Below are positions 1 through 9,545 of a stretch of DNA of 17,500 nt, in pieces; position 1 is the stretch's first letter, and every line of letters starts with the position of its first letter. The notes under the pieces are model-generated. The model was not told the origin of the DNA and did not search any database. It saw nothing but the letters and a program-made list of their open reading frames with translations. The position numbers and the translations under genes are program-made. This stretch comes from Monoplex corrugatus (lineage: Eukaryota > Mollusca > Gastropoda > Littorinimorpha > Ranellidae), in contig CM060314.1 in assembly GCA_030674185.1 (NCBI GenBank), positions 27,185,891 through 27,203,390 on the forward strand, in the 5' to 3' direction.

Positions 1-438
1 TTTTGTCCATTTCACTTTTCGTTTTTGCTCATGCATGAGCAGTCTTCATCCCCAGCTTTTGTTTGTTTCAATTTCTCAAGATAACGTCTCGGCGCTCAGA
101 ATAAAATTCATGTGATCGAGGAGATACAAAATGATCATAGCATAAGCCTCAAGCAGAAAGTTCTACATGTTGGCATAGTCTTGAGGTCCTACCAAGCGTA
201 TGGCTTTTACATCTTATATTTGTATCAGTTTGTCGTCACTCCGCTACATTGTAATGACATATGTATCGGAATCTGTCATGATAAAAAACACGGAAAAAGA
301 TGAAAACACAATCAGCCATTTAGTACAGACTTATTTCACCGTTCTATATAATCACATCACAGAAATCACCCCCAATCACTGCAACACATAGCTTCATCTG
401 CCAACCAACATGATTTGAATAACATCTTCACATGTGTA
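1..438. other. Sequence without recognisable features
   Basis: AT-rich sequence without a recognisable gene or repeat. The short open stretches (about 60 codons) overlap in different frames, begin at GTG or mid-sequence, and show no protein-like composition. Confidence 0.5.
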
Positions 439-440
439 TA

Positions 441-531
441 CGCACGCGTGCGCGCGCGCGCGCGCGCACACACACACACACACACACTCTCTCTCTCTCT
501 GAGTGTCTGTGTCTGTCTGTCTGTCTCTCTC
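441..531. repeat. Compound microsatellite (CG)n(CA)n(CT)n(CTGT)n
   Basis: An alternating CG block (about 447-467) passes directly into CA, then CT, then imperfect CTGT/CTCT units. The order suggests stepwise decay and slippage of one dinucleotide array. The CG/CA part is a continuous purine-pyrimidine alternation and so could adopt Z-DNA. Open frames on the minus strand across it are products of the repeat. Confidence 0.95.
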
Positions 532-609
532 GCTAGCCTGCACACAAAGGACTTTAATGAACATTGTTGATTTAAGTTCGCCACTCTGGGAGTAAAAAAA
601 ACTATCATG

Positions 610-1840
610 GCTTTTGCAAAAGCAGATTCTGAATTCTTCGCTAAGAGTCTGTGACCGTTTAATGGTTCGTGTCTCCAAAACAGAAATCGTTCTCTAGAAG
701 ACGTCCTCCTTACCTTAAAAGCTTTACAGCAAGGATAAACTGCCAGAGCAACAACAGGCCTGCAAATCGATGTAGCTCTGGATACTTCCCCAGTGTACTT
801 TCCCCACAAATGAACTCTATCTGGAACAAGCACACAACTCGTGAGGCAGCTTTACAAAGGTTGAAAGACATACTCGTTCTTTATGGCACAAGACAAAATA
901 ATCCAATGAATTAAGCGCTCAGCAAAAAATGAGTACCTATCACTCCTTGGGTTCAGACAGGTCACAACATACGGTAACTCTATCTGTCGATACAGGGACG
1001 AAGATTTCCTGATCACAATAAAAGGAAACTCGATCTGACTTCCTGGAAAGAGCAGACAATGGAAAGGATTAACGGCTCTAAAAACTTCTGTCGAAATACC
1101 CTTGGGAGATGTTAAAGACGTTGCGAGCTGTCTCAGTCACCAAACTGAAAACTGACAAACAAGGAAGCAAAGAAAAGATTAAATTCACTTTTCCATTTGC
1201 AACCTAATGCTTTTACCACAATGACTTTGTTTCTTTGTTGGCAGCATTAAACCTGTTTAAACCTGTTTGTTCATACCGATAAAATGACGATCAGAGAACG
1301 CCACAGTCGAAAACGACACATGCTCTGTAGGAAGACTACTTCGGCCATCTTTCCCCTCCCCTAGCCGAACACAGGCGTGTCGTCATGAATCGTATCTACA
1401 TTTATACAAAATTGCGAGTAAAACAAGATTTTTAAGTGATTGTAGCAAACGAAGGCACAACTACTATGACTGTTTAAATCGTCAATAGTTGAGACTTTAA
1501 GTTCTGTGTGATAACAGCGACAGTCAAAAGTAAAACTATTTTATACATAATTCATAGGTTACGTGCATATTCATCAGACCTCGTACTATTTGTGGAGCAC
1601 AATAGATTTCTGTCACTGAAAATCATATTTCAAGGAGAAAAGTTGAGAAGACATGCAAATAATCAAGAAGAACCATCAGTGAAAGAGATGTAAATATGAA
1701 GTTCCTTTTATCTACGGGCAAGTTCTCATACGACGCGGCAGCAGGCCGAAGTGAACGACAAGAACAGATTTCCTGCCGAAAAAAAAATCTATCAGCTAGA
1801 GGGACATATCAACTACGACAATGAGCAAACTTTGCAAAGT
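610..1840. repeat. Copy A of an uncharacterised ~1.1 kb dispersed repeat
   Basis: This stretch aligns in order with about 10290-11580. Shared blocks include AATCGATGTAGCTCT (about 766-780 here), GAGTACCTATCACTCC followed by CCTGATCACAA, TCTGTCGAAAT, GGGAGATG then AAGACGTTG and CTGTCTCAGT, a GCACAACTAC block (about 1456-1465), and an ATTCATAGG...GGAGCACA block near 1550-1600. Many substitutions and indels separate the copies, so the duplication is old. No conserved open frame runs through the aligned blocks, so I call it non-coding. Limits are approximate: similarity is clearest at 690-1730 and fades outward. It could be an unclassified transposable element, a low-copy satellite or a segmental duplication. 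Confidence 0.75.
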
Positions 1841-2177
1841 ACGGACTATAATTTTTTTTACATGGTGTGTGTTTTTTATTTTCTTTATTTTATCATTATC
1901 ATTTTTTTTTGAGGTTTCCTATATGCATTATTACATGTAAGGCGTTTTCCATTTCTTAATCCCAAAGAGAGAGAGTGTGTGTATGTGAACAGAGGGTTCA
2001 GCTTTAATGCTTAATGCCCAAGAAACCATTCGTTTTAAAAAAGGTCATTCCAGGACAGAGAAGTAAGATGAGTAACCTATTAATACAAAATGAAGACCAG
2101 TACTTGTATATTGCAACGATCCAAAACCAAATTGAACATCCATTTTGACATTCAGACTGTTTTATGTTTCGAAATCT
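1841..2177. other. AT-rich sequence without recognisable features
   Basis: T-rich runs near 1850-1910 and a short GA/GT stretch near 1965-1988. No gene or repeat family recognised. Confidence 0.5.
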
Positions 2178-2215
2178 GAGAAAGAGAGAGTGAGAGATAG
2201 AGAGATAGAGAGATA

Positions 2216-2289
<74 letters not shown>

Positions 2290-2299
2290 CAGACAGAGA
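2178..2299. repeat. (GA)n microsatellite with GATA and GACA interruptions
   Basis: The left part is interrupted by ATAGAG units (2190-2220). The core from about 2230 to 2280 is nearly pure GA, and the right end passes into GACAGACAGA. It lies directly beside the dispersed sequence at 2300-2440, the same arrangement seen at 17288-17500. Confidence 0.97.
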
Positions 2300-2440
2300 A
2301 TCTAACCAGAGAGCTCTGGCCAACGTGTGACAGTTTAGACCCAAGAGAACCTTGTAAGAGGAACATGCCTAAATGAATAAGCCGTGGCTCTGGGACCATG
2401 GTTTGGCGATCGACACAACAAGCCGGTTCCTAAATGGATT
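2300..2440. repeat. Copy 1 of a (GA)n-anchored dispersed repeat
   Basis: Aligns with 17360-17500 in the same orientation and at the same position relative to a (GA)n array. Shared blocks in order: GACAGTT (about 2329), CCCA then GAA and CC, ACATGCCTAAATGAAT against CCATGCACCTAAACGAAT, a CTCTGG block, and GGTTTGGCGATCGACAC against GGCTTTGGGATCGACGC, ending near GGTTCCTAAA. Read on the minus strand, TCGATC(G/C)C loosely resembles a pol III B box, so a degenerate SINE with a (CT)n tail is possible. I see no convincing A box. Confidence 0.75.
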
Positions 2441-3154
2441 CCGTTGACACAGGAAGAACCCACTTCTAGCCCTGACTTCAATCTGATTTACTTTTCACCT
2501 TTTCCAGGAAGCGGACCAGTCAGTTTTGACCCCGACCCTGCATTGACATTTTTTTCTTATCCTTCAATCTACCTTCTTTTCAATACGAGAAAAAGGATTA
2601 GTGATTTACATTTTCTGACATCGCCTCCTTCGGTGAAGGATAAAACGATGTCAAAAGGCAGTTATGACAGCAACTCGACGGATTTCCATCATATTTTTCA
2701 ACGTTAAGTACGATAGCTGCTTTAAAGTTTTACATCAGACAATTAGTAAACAAACAAGCAAATAAATGAATATTTGCCTTTATATCCATAAAACAACCAG
2801 TAAACAAACGAGTAAATACTTGCCCAATTTATTACACATACATCATTTGTCAAGTTTTCATGGATTTTCAAAATGATTTCGACATTGTCCGTTTGTTTTC
2901 CTCATGTTTCACACAACACGCTTTTCAGTAAGAGGAGAGACAAATTAAGGGTGTGGTTAAAATAGCGCATGTAGAAATGTGGCAATATGGAGATGATGAT
3001 TATAATGTGCAAAGGCCATCATGAACGCCTGTCATCTTTAGATATACTACTGGTCAAATGTCGTCTTGGAAATGAACAGTGATACTTTACTGTTTTATCT
3101 GATGGCCTGGACACACCGCCTAAATTCATCAAACTGAGTGGACAGGGGATCATT
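2441..3154. other. Sequence without recognisable features
   Basis: AT-rich DNA with no supported gene. A 107-codon open stretch (2384-2707) starts at GTG, overlaps the dispersed repeat, and resembles no family I know. The start of the LINE at about 3183 bounds this interval on the right. Confidence 0.5.
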
Positions 3155-3183
3155 GAGAGGGAGAGGGGAGAGAGAGAGAGAGA
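3155..3183. repeat. Short AG-rich tract at the 5' edge of the LINE
   Basis: GAGAGGGAGAGGGGAGAG followed by AG dinucleotides. The LINE 3' end at 7250 is followed directly by (AG)n, so this tract and 7251-7331 may be the two halves of one microsatellite split by the insertion. Confidence 0.8.
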
Positions 3184-3562
3184 TACTGAGTAGATGTCGC
3201 GCCAGCAGGCAGCAAAAGTGTGTGTGGTGTTTTACAGTGATTTTATCGTGGTTCTATTTGATTTTATGCATTGAATTTTGTATCAGTTTGTTGCTTTTAA
3301 ATCCCGACACACGGTGATGTAAATTTTTTTTTTAAATTTTGAATATTTTACCAGATAATCTGATTTTAAAGTTTTCATCATTTTAATTCAGCCGCTCAAG
3401 TCGGACATTTTATCTGTGAACTGTGTTTACATTTTAGCCTACTGTGTTCGCCCAACGCTACAGCTTTCCCAAACCTTTGTGTTCTCTGGTTTTAAGTGTT
3501 GTGAACTGACCAACCCACACACCAACCTGCATGTATCTTCCTCTCCTGACTGGCTCGCAATT
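3183..3562 (+). other. LINE 5' leader
   Basis: Begins after the AG tract with ATACTGAGTAGATGTCGCGCC and runs to the first ATG in the endonuclease frame. This frame is already open from about 3416 but has no ATG before 3563, so I treat the leader as untranslated. A T-rich/A-rich stretch lies at 3319-3340. An internal promoter would be expected for a LINE, but I see no diagnostic motif. Confidence 0.5.
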
Positions 3563-6500
3563 ATGGACCCGTCTTTTATAAAACAAATTGGATTGACACT
3601 TTTTAAACACAGCAAGTGCTACCTCGGTGGAGACGTCTACCAGCGCATACGAACACTGGGGCTGTGTCCTAAGCCCCGCACTGCGCGATCCTGTCATGGT
3701 GGACGCTCCACCGACTTTGGCACAATCTGCCTCCTGCTGTGCCAGTCCGACACCACTTTTCGTCTTCTGCTTCTTCGTCTCCTCCACTGCCCCTGCACTG
3801 GACCTTGCTGCTGCAAACTTCGTCTCCTCCTCTGCCGTCTTCGCCTTCGCCTTCTGTCCTGCCGGTGCCGCTTTCGTCTTCTGTTCCGCCGGCGCTGCCC
3901 TCATCTTCTGTCCCGCTGGTGCTGCCTTTGTCTTCTGTCCCACTGGTGCCGCCTTCGTCTTCTGTCCTGCGGGTGCCTCCTTCGTCTTCTGTCCCGTCGT
4001 TGCTGCCTCATCTCTTCGTCTTCTGTCCCGTCGGTGCTGCCTTCGTCTCCACCTCGGCCGCCGCATTGTGATAAACTAAAACTATGCCTTTTTAACGCTC
4101 AGTCAACATGCACTGATGGCAAAGCCGATATCATTGCTGACTTTATCGCAGATGAACATGTTGACATTGCTTTTATCACCGAAACATGGCTTAACCCCCT
4201 TGGTCATGAACCTATACATGCGAGTCTCACTCCGAGTGGTTACAGGCTTGCTTCTTTCCATCGCTCATCCCGAGGTGGTGGTATCGCCATCCTCTACAAC
4301 GATTCACTCCATTCCCGCCTGTCTTTCTCGCAGTCTCTGCCTTTCTCCCATCCTTCTTTCGAGCATGTTGAAGTATCCTTCCAATCCACCCCTCACCCCA
4401 TCACCTTCTCCTGTGTCTATCGACCTCCACCAAGCTCTGCCAACAAGCTCACCACTTCCATGTTTCTCTCTGACTTTGACCAACTATTTGACTACTACTG
4501 CCTCTTACCTGGAAATCTCATCATTCTAGGTGACATCAATGTCCACTATGACAACACTCACCGTTATGACACAAGACATATCATCAACTCTCTGTCCAAT
4601 CACAATATGACTCAACACATTTCTGAACCAACCCATCAAAAAGGTCACATTCTTGACTGGATCATTTCTCGTGATCACCACAATTCAGCTACTGACAACT
4701 GCTTAGTTCTTTCTACCCGTCTAACTTCAGCCCTTCCATCTGACCACTCTGCAATTCTCTGTTCTCTTGACGTTCCTCCTCCTTCCCGTACAATGCGCAC
4801 AGTGACTCGACGCAATCTCAAATCTATCGACCTCTCCACATTTTCATCTGATGCCTTCCGTCTCCTTTCTGAAAAGTCACATAACCTTGCCGATGAATTC
4901 TATACTACTCTCCACCATCTTCTGGACACTCATGCTCCAGCCACAACCCGTCTTTTACCTGACCGCCCCCCTACCCCCTGGCTCACTCATGAGATTGCCT
5001 GTGCAAAACGTGCCCGCCGCAGAGCAGAGCGCCGCTGGCGCAAATCCAAACTCACTGTACATAGGCAACTTTTCCAAGCCTCTAAAACAAAAGTATCCAT
5101 CCTCATTGCATCTGCAAAAACAAACTATTTCCAAACCAAAATCCTGAATGTCTCTTCTTCAAAAGAACTCTTTACAACCATGAATCATCTCCTTGGCACA
5201 CGAAAAGATTTACCTCTCCCAATAAAACACACAAATGAAGAACTCCCATCTGTATTCTCCAAGTATTTCACCACCAAAATACAAACTCTTCGTGACAGGC
5301 TTGACAGGACACCCTGTCAACCATGCCCACCTGACCCTTCCTTCTCTGGCACACCTCTTACTACTTTTACCCCAGTCTCACAAGAAGAAATTTTTAACAC
5401 AATCAGATCCATGTCGTTCAAAACTTGCGAACTGGATCCTCTTCCAGATTCTCTCTACTCTGACTGTCTCCCTACGCTCCTCCCATTCATCACTGACATC
5501 ATCAACACTTCTCTCCAAACTGGAACTGTCCCAGATTCTTTCAAGTCTGCTATTGTTCATCCTCTCCTCAAGAAATAAAATTTAGACCCAAATGAACTGA
5601 AAAAGTACCGGCCTATCTCTAATCTCTCTTTCTTGTCAAAACTGCTTGAAAAAGTTGTCCTCAACCAACTGAACTCTCACCTGTCTGCCAACAATCTCCT
5701 CAATCCTTTCCAGTCAGCCTACTGCCAGTGCCATAGCACTGAAACTGCCTTGCTACACATTCTCAACAATCTCCTCCTTGCAACTGATACTGGCAAAGTC
5801 CCTCTCCTCACACTCCTTGATTTGTCTGCAGCCTTTGATACCATTCATCATGGTATTCTCCTTTCTAGACTTCATCATACTTTTGGCATCTCTGACATTG
5901 CTCTCTCCTGGTTCACTTCATATCTATCAAACAGAAAACAAACTGTTCTCATCAATGGCACTTACTCTCAACCTGCATACCTGACCTGTGGTGTTCCACA
6001 AGGATCTGTCCTTGGCCCTGTTCTTTTCACTCTTTACACCTCCCCCCTGTCCACCATCATCAACTCCCACTCTATAAAACACCACTTCTATGCTGATGAC
6101 ACCCAACTTCAAGACAGTGACTCACCTGACAATATACAGCGCCTCCTGACTCGCACCACTGAGTGTTACTCGGACATTAAAAATTGGATGACATACAACA
6201 AACTTCAGCTAAATGATGACAAGACAGAAGCTATCCTCATTGGCACCTGTCAAAAACTTTCTCAGCTGCCTCCTCTTTCTCTCCCATTATGTAACACATC
6301 AGTCCCAATTTCTGATTCAGCTAAAAACCTTGGTGTCTGCATTGACTCTACCCTCTCCATGAACAACTTTGTTTCTCAAACTGCCAGATCTTGCTACTAT
6401 CACCTCCATCGTATAAGCCTGATCAGGAAGTATCTCTCTGTCGAAACAACTGCAAAACTCGTTCTCTCCTTCATAATGTCTCGCATTGACTATTGCAATT

Positions 6501-6931
6501 CACTCCTGTCCGGTCTTCCTGCCTCCACCATTCACATCCTACAGCGCATTCAAAACAATGCTGCATGCCTTGTACTAAAAAAGAAAAAAGCTGACCACAT
6601 ATCTCCTCTCCTGGCACTACTTCACTGGCTCCCTGTATCAAAGCGCATACAGTACAAACTAGACACCATGTGCTACAAAAGCCTCAATAACGCAGCCCCC
6701 GATTACCTGTCGAGCCTACTTGAGATCTATCTTCCCTCACGTACCCTCCGCTCTGCCTCCGATCCTCTGACTTTTCGCTTTCCACGCACTAAGCTCAATA
6801 CCTATGGTCCACGAGCCTTCTCTGTTTCTGGTCCGCTCTCCTGGAACAAACTTCCTCTCTCAGTCCGTCAGCAACCTACTTTTGTCTCCTTCAAGTCCGC
6901 TCTCAAAACTCACCTTTTATCCTCTGCATAA
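3563..6931 (+). pseudogene. LINE endonuclease-reverse transcriptase ORF with one in-frame stop
   Basis: The product would nick target DNA and reverse-transcribe the element's RNA (target-primed reverse transcription). Start chosen at the first in-frame ATG (MDPSFIKQ). Counting from there: an N-terminal basic stretch (LGLCPKPRTARSCHGGR, ~43-60), a Ser/Pro linker, then the APE endonuclease with FNAQS (N ~178), ITETW (E ~207), YRPP, GDINVH (D ~324, N ~326), LDWIIS and SDHSA (D/H ~394-395), all catalytic positions present. The RT follows with YRPISNLSF, FQSAY, LLDLSAAFDTIHH (D ~753, D ~759), CGVPQGSVLGP and YADD (~843). A C-terminal domain ends in LKTHLLSSA. Defects: TAA at 5576-5578 (codon ~672) just before YRPIS, and a frame change in the linker. 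FDTIHH has H where relatives usually have D, and QCHSTE follows FQSAYC where relatives usually have FQSAYR. The same frame resumes after the stop, so this is one ORF and not two genes. Confidence 0.9.
3846..4041 (+). repeat. 27-bp minisatellite inside the LINE linker, seven units
   Basis: Units begin at 3846, 3873, 3900, 3927, 3954 and 3981, and after a 7-nt insertion (TCATCTC, 4008-4014) a seventh begins at 4015. The unit core is TTCGTCTTCTGTCCC followed by a GGTGCTGCC-type end. As 27 is a multiple of three, all frames stay open and each reads as a nine-residue repeat. In frame 1 units 1-6 read as SSSVP..LP-type repeats. The same SSSVP pattern appears in the endonuclease frame only from unit 7 on, so the 7-nt insertion shifted the ancestral linker frame relative to the endonuclease. 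Confidence 0.9.
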
Positions 6932-7083
6932 AATCCTGACCTCACTCAACCCCCTCTGCAGCCTGTCTCCACTCGGAGGGAAATCACATTGTAATATATA
7001 ATTGTATATAATATGCTCTCTATAATTTTCCATTGCTTTTATTCTTTCTCCCCATTTATAGCCGTGTGTGTGTGTGTGTGTGC

Positions 7084-7114
<31 letters not shown>

Positions 7115-7174
7115 TGTGCGTGTGTGTGCGTGCGTGCGTGCGTGTGTGTGCGTGTGTGTGTGTGTGTCTGTTTC
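6932..7174 (+). other. LINE 3' UTR with internal GT microsatellite
   Basis: Follows the ORF stop (TAA at 6929-6931). It holds about 130 bp of unique AT-rich sequence and then the GT/GC array at 7064-7168, before the conserved 3' terminal structure. Confidence 0.75.
7064..7168. repeat. (TG)n microsatellite with a (CG)n core
   Basis: GT repeats enclose a pure CG block (about 7081-7098) and later GTGC units. All of it alternates purine and pyrimidine, so it is a second strong Z-DNA candidate. It lies within the LINE 3' UTR, so it either expanded after insertion or is part of the family's 3' UTR. Confidence 0.95.
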
Positions 7175-7249
7175 AGCGCTTAGATTTGATTTTATCAAGA
7201 TTTTGCGCTATATAAATATTGAAATTATTGTAATTATTATTTTTATTAT

Positions 7250-7250
<1 letters not shown>
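7175..7250 (+). promoter_or_regulatory. LINE 3' terminal nested stem-loop and ATT-rich tail
   Basis: Outer stem: AGCGC at 7175-7179 pairs with GCGCT at 7205-7209. Inner hairpin: TTGAT at 7186-7190 pairs with ATCAA at 7194-7198 around a TTT loop. The structure is followed by ATATAAATATT and an imperfect ATT tail. In LINEs with stringent 3' recognition a terminal stem-loop is what the RT binds to start copying. That role here is inferred from the family, while the pairing itself is seen. Confidence 0.7.
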
Positions 7251-7311
<61 letters not shown>

Positions 7312-7331
7312 AAGACAGAGAGACAGAGAGA
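7251..7331. repeat. (AG)n microsatellite directly after the LINE tail
   Basis: Pure AG from the last ATT of the LINE tail to about 7308, then GACAAAGACAGAGAGACAGAGAG. It is the possible right half of the insertion target (see 3155-3183). Confidence 0.97.
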
Positions 7332-7688
7332 TGATTGGCAATGTTCTGAGAATACTAACCTTCTTGAGAAAAGGCTCGAGGTCATAACAGTTCGCCATCC
7401 AAAGACTATTCAGATTACAGAACACTCCTTTACTTTTTGTTTAACTTAAACATTAAACATTTACAATCCTCATTGGAACTAATTGAAGAACCATGTATAC
7501 GCTGACAATTTCGTTTCCTCGTCAATATAGTACGAATCCGTTAATGTGGTTGTCTGTGTGGTTACGTGTTCATTTGTCTAAGATCAAATCAAATAAAAAG
7601 CATAAGCAAATCAATCTTCTATTCCAAACGACGCACACCCTCTATCTGGTAGACGCTATAAAAGAAATTCTCTATCAATACTTCACTG

Positions 7689-7691
<3 letters not shown>
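7332..7691. other. Sequence without recognisable features
   Basis: AT-rich. A 66-codon open stretch (7493-7693) has an ATG but no recognisable domain and runs up to the next microsatellite. Confidence 0.5.
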
Positions 7692-7754
<63 letters not shown>

Positions 7755-7786
7755 ACTGACAGACAGACAAACAGACAGACAGAGAG
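7692..7786. repeat. (GA)n microsatellite passing into ACTG/ACAG units
   Basis: Pure GA for about 58 bp, then ACTGACTGACAGACAGACAAACAGACAGACAGAGAG-type units. The flanks do not match the dispersed sequence found beside the arrays at 2178 and 17288. Confidence 0.97.
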
Positions 7787-8235
7787 CTACAGCTACTTGC
7801 CAAAGACTGAGCCCCTGAAAAGTAAACACAGTAATGGCTTAAGAAGAAATGCACTCTGTAAATCGATGAAAATCAGCTCGACACTGATCCGATTGCAATA
7901 CGTTTATTGTTCGAGGTCACATCGGGATTTTCTGTCCTTCTAAAAATGTGTGGCGGCAGATTAACATACGTGAAACTTAAAAAATTCAACACCCCCTCTG
8001 CTACATATTCTAAAGATAAGCATACTGCACATATTTTTGTTCCTCTTTCTATGACATCTTAATGGCCACAGGAGTTGGAACAGTTTTTACAATGCATAAT
8101 TATGATCATGACGAAGAGGACGACAACCATAATGCTATGAAGTTCCATCTAGGATTGAGACTACATGACAGAGCTAGAGTCTTCGCTTCCTATCATAATA
8201 AATTCCGGCGTCAGCAAGGTCCGACAGATACATTT
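7787..8235. other. Sequence without recognisable features
   Basis: A 63-codon ATG-started open stretch (8062-8253) contains an acidic run (DHDEEDD) but resembles no family I know and runs into the SINE body. I do not call it a gene. Confidence 0.45.
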
Positions 8236-8476
8236 ACCTGCAGTACTGGTTAGAATATTTGAGCAACACCCTCAATGACGCATCCATGAAGTGGATAAGA
8301 CTCCAGTATTTGGTCCCAGTCTTCCCAATAAGCCCATAGCACGCTGAAGTCTTGTTGGGAACTGATTGGAGCCCGAAAAATCCCACCCCACAATGATTTT
8401 TGAAGGGACTGATGGGGATTCGAACCCACAAGCTTCCATCAGTAATCCGTCCCACAAACCACTACACCACACATAT
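8236..8476 (-). mobile_element. tRNA-derived SINE
   Basis: On the minus strand a pol III A box, TGGTGTAGTGG (8469-8459), is followed after 32 nt by a B box, GGTTCGAATCC (8426-8416). That is the spacing of a tRNA gene. The 5' and 3' acceptor segments do not pair and the T stem is imperfect, so it is not a functional tRNA. It is instead the tRNA-like head of a SINE, followed by an unrelated body of about 160-180 bp that runs toward 8236. I do not recognise the body or its tail, so the 3' limit is approximate. The tail does not resemble that of the LINE at 7175-7250. Confidence 0.75.
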
Positions 8477-9484
8477 TTCAAATGTTGCAACTGTTATTTC
8501 TAAGCTCACCCATTACAAAGAACAGGAATCTGCGAATAAGCAGTCGCACAAAACGTTTGGAGATCTTGACCTAGTTTGTCATGTAGAGGTAAAACGGGAA
8601 AGAGTATTCAGTGTGAGGAAGGGACAGAGAGGGAGAAAGGGAAACCAGGGAGTGAAGAAGGCAGTCACAGAAAGGAGACAAATAAATTTTGTCCTCTAAA
8701 TCTACATGAAAACGTCACACGATCCTCCTATTTGAAAGTAAAAACGTAAAACATTCGACAGTTGTTTGACATGAAATCTTAAGGAAAACTATGAGTTCAG
8801 AACAGGGACAGAATTTGTAAAGAATCTAGAAATACACGTGGACTGAAATGGGAGATCAGAATAGCTTGACCGAATTCTAATTATGTATGTACTTATTCCT
8901 TTCATTTTATGCTTTCCCTGGCTGCATTCCTTAAATTAGTTATTTCTTCGGACCAACACTGAACGAAAGTGCATTGCTAAGCATTAAAACTCTCTAAAAC
9001 ATACCTCGTGCCTGTAAAGCCATCAGACCCCCATATTTAGTCACCATAACAATTTTTCCTTTCTTTATGTCATTTCCAGCCACTCTTTCATTGATATATT
9101 CATATTAATTTTCTTTCTTTTCTTTCTTTCTTTCTTTTAATAAAATATCTACGTCAGGATAGTTTTCACACTGAATGACAACATTTAAAAACACATTTGA
9201 AAAGGTGTTGCTCTGTCCCACTTTTTCTCAAAATAAACGAGACAGAAACGCTACAAGACAATAGACTGAAATACCAACGCGGGAATCAGCTCGTTTCTTG
9301 AAACGGAACCAACCTGAACATGTCTGATCTACTTGCTGCTGAACCCTAAAGACAACTTGTAGGATTCTGTCTGTTGCTGCATTCCATCAATCTGCCTTTC
9401 CTCTCACCCCAACTTAACGCGCTGGTTTAAAGGGTTAGAAGAACTGTTCTCTTCAACACCCAACTCACAAAGCGATTTGGTATG
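8477..9484. other. Sequence without recognisable features
   Basis: AT-rich single-copy-looking DNA apart from a CTTT tract (9111-9138). Short open stretches here show no protein signal. Confidence 0.5.
9111..9138. repeat. (CTTT)n microsatellite
   Basis: TTTC/CTTT units repeated about six times with one interruption. Confidence 0.9.
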
Positions 9485-9502
9485 AAAGAGCACTCGTCGT
9501 CG

Positions 9503-9545
<43 letters not shown>

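Larger units (their letters stand above)
3183..7250 (+). mobile_element. Near-full-length LINE, CR1/L2 group
   Basis: A ~4.07 kb non-LTR retrotransposon with a ~380-bp 5' leader, an APE-type endonuclease plus RT region (3563-6931), a ~320-bp 3' UTR with an internal GT microsatellite, and a terminal region with a nested stem-loop and an ATT-rich tail (7175-7250). The RT motif wording (LLDLSAAFDTI, GVPQGSVLGP, YADDTQL) and the C-terminal block with FSVSGPLSWNKLP and FKSALKTHL are typical of the CR1/L2 superclade. The tail motif GCGCTATATAAAT followed by ATT-rich sequence is also known from that group. AG tracts flank both ends, so an exact target-site duplication cannot be defined. The 5' limit is inferred from where the AG tract ends. 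No separate ORF1 (gag-like) protein is evident. The element is probably inactive because of the ORF breaks. Confidence 0.88.

Noticed and set aside
2004..2399. 131-codon minus-strand frame rich in Ser/Leu
   Set aside because: Translation of the (GA)n array on its complementary strand. All similar Ser/Leu or Cys/Val frames over microsatellites were dropped for the same reason.
3458..4066. 202-codon minus-strand open frame with AAPAGQKTK-type repeats
   Set aside because: It is antisense to the LINE, kept open by the 27-bp repeat, and ends in sequence antisense to the LINE N-terminus. No independent domain.
3627..4079. 150-codon frame with FVFCPAGAA repeats
   Set aside because: Same minisatellite read in a third frame. 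The SSSVP-type frame fits the linker better, since it joins the endonuclease after the 7-nt insertion.
5633..6931. RT region as a separate gene starting at 5633
   Set aside because: There is no ATG at that position, and YRPIS lies upstream of it in the same frame. It is the continuation of the ORF after the TAA.
8395..8476. Functional tRNA gene on the minus strand
   Set aside because: A and B boxes are good, but acceptor ends do not pair and the T stem is mismatched. The attached body indicates a SINE.
9494..9545. CRISPR-like or regulatory array at regular short repeats
   Set aside because: Plain trinucleotide microsatellite with no spacers. No CRISPR array is present anywhere in the window.
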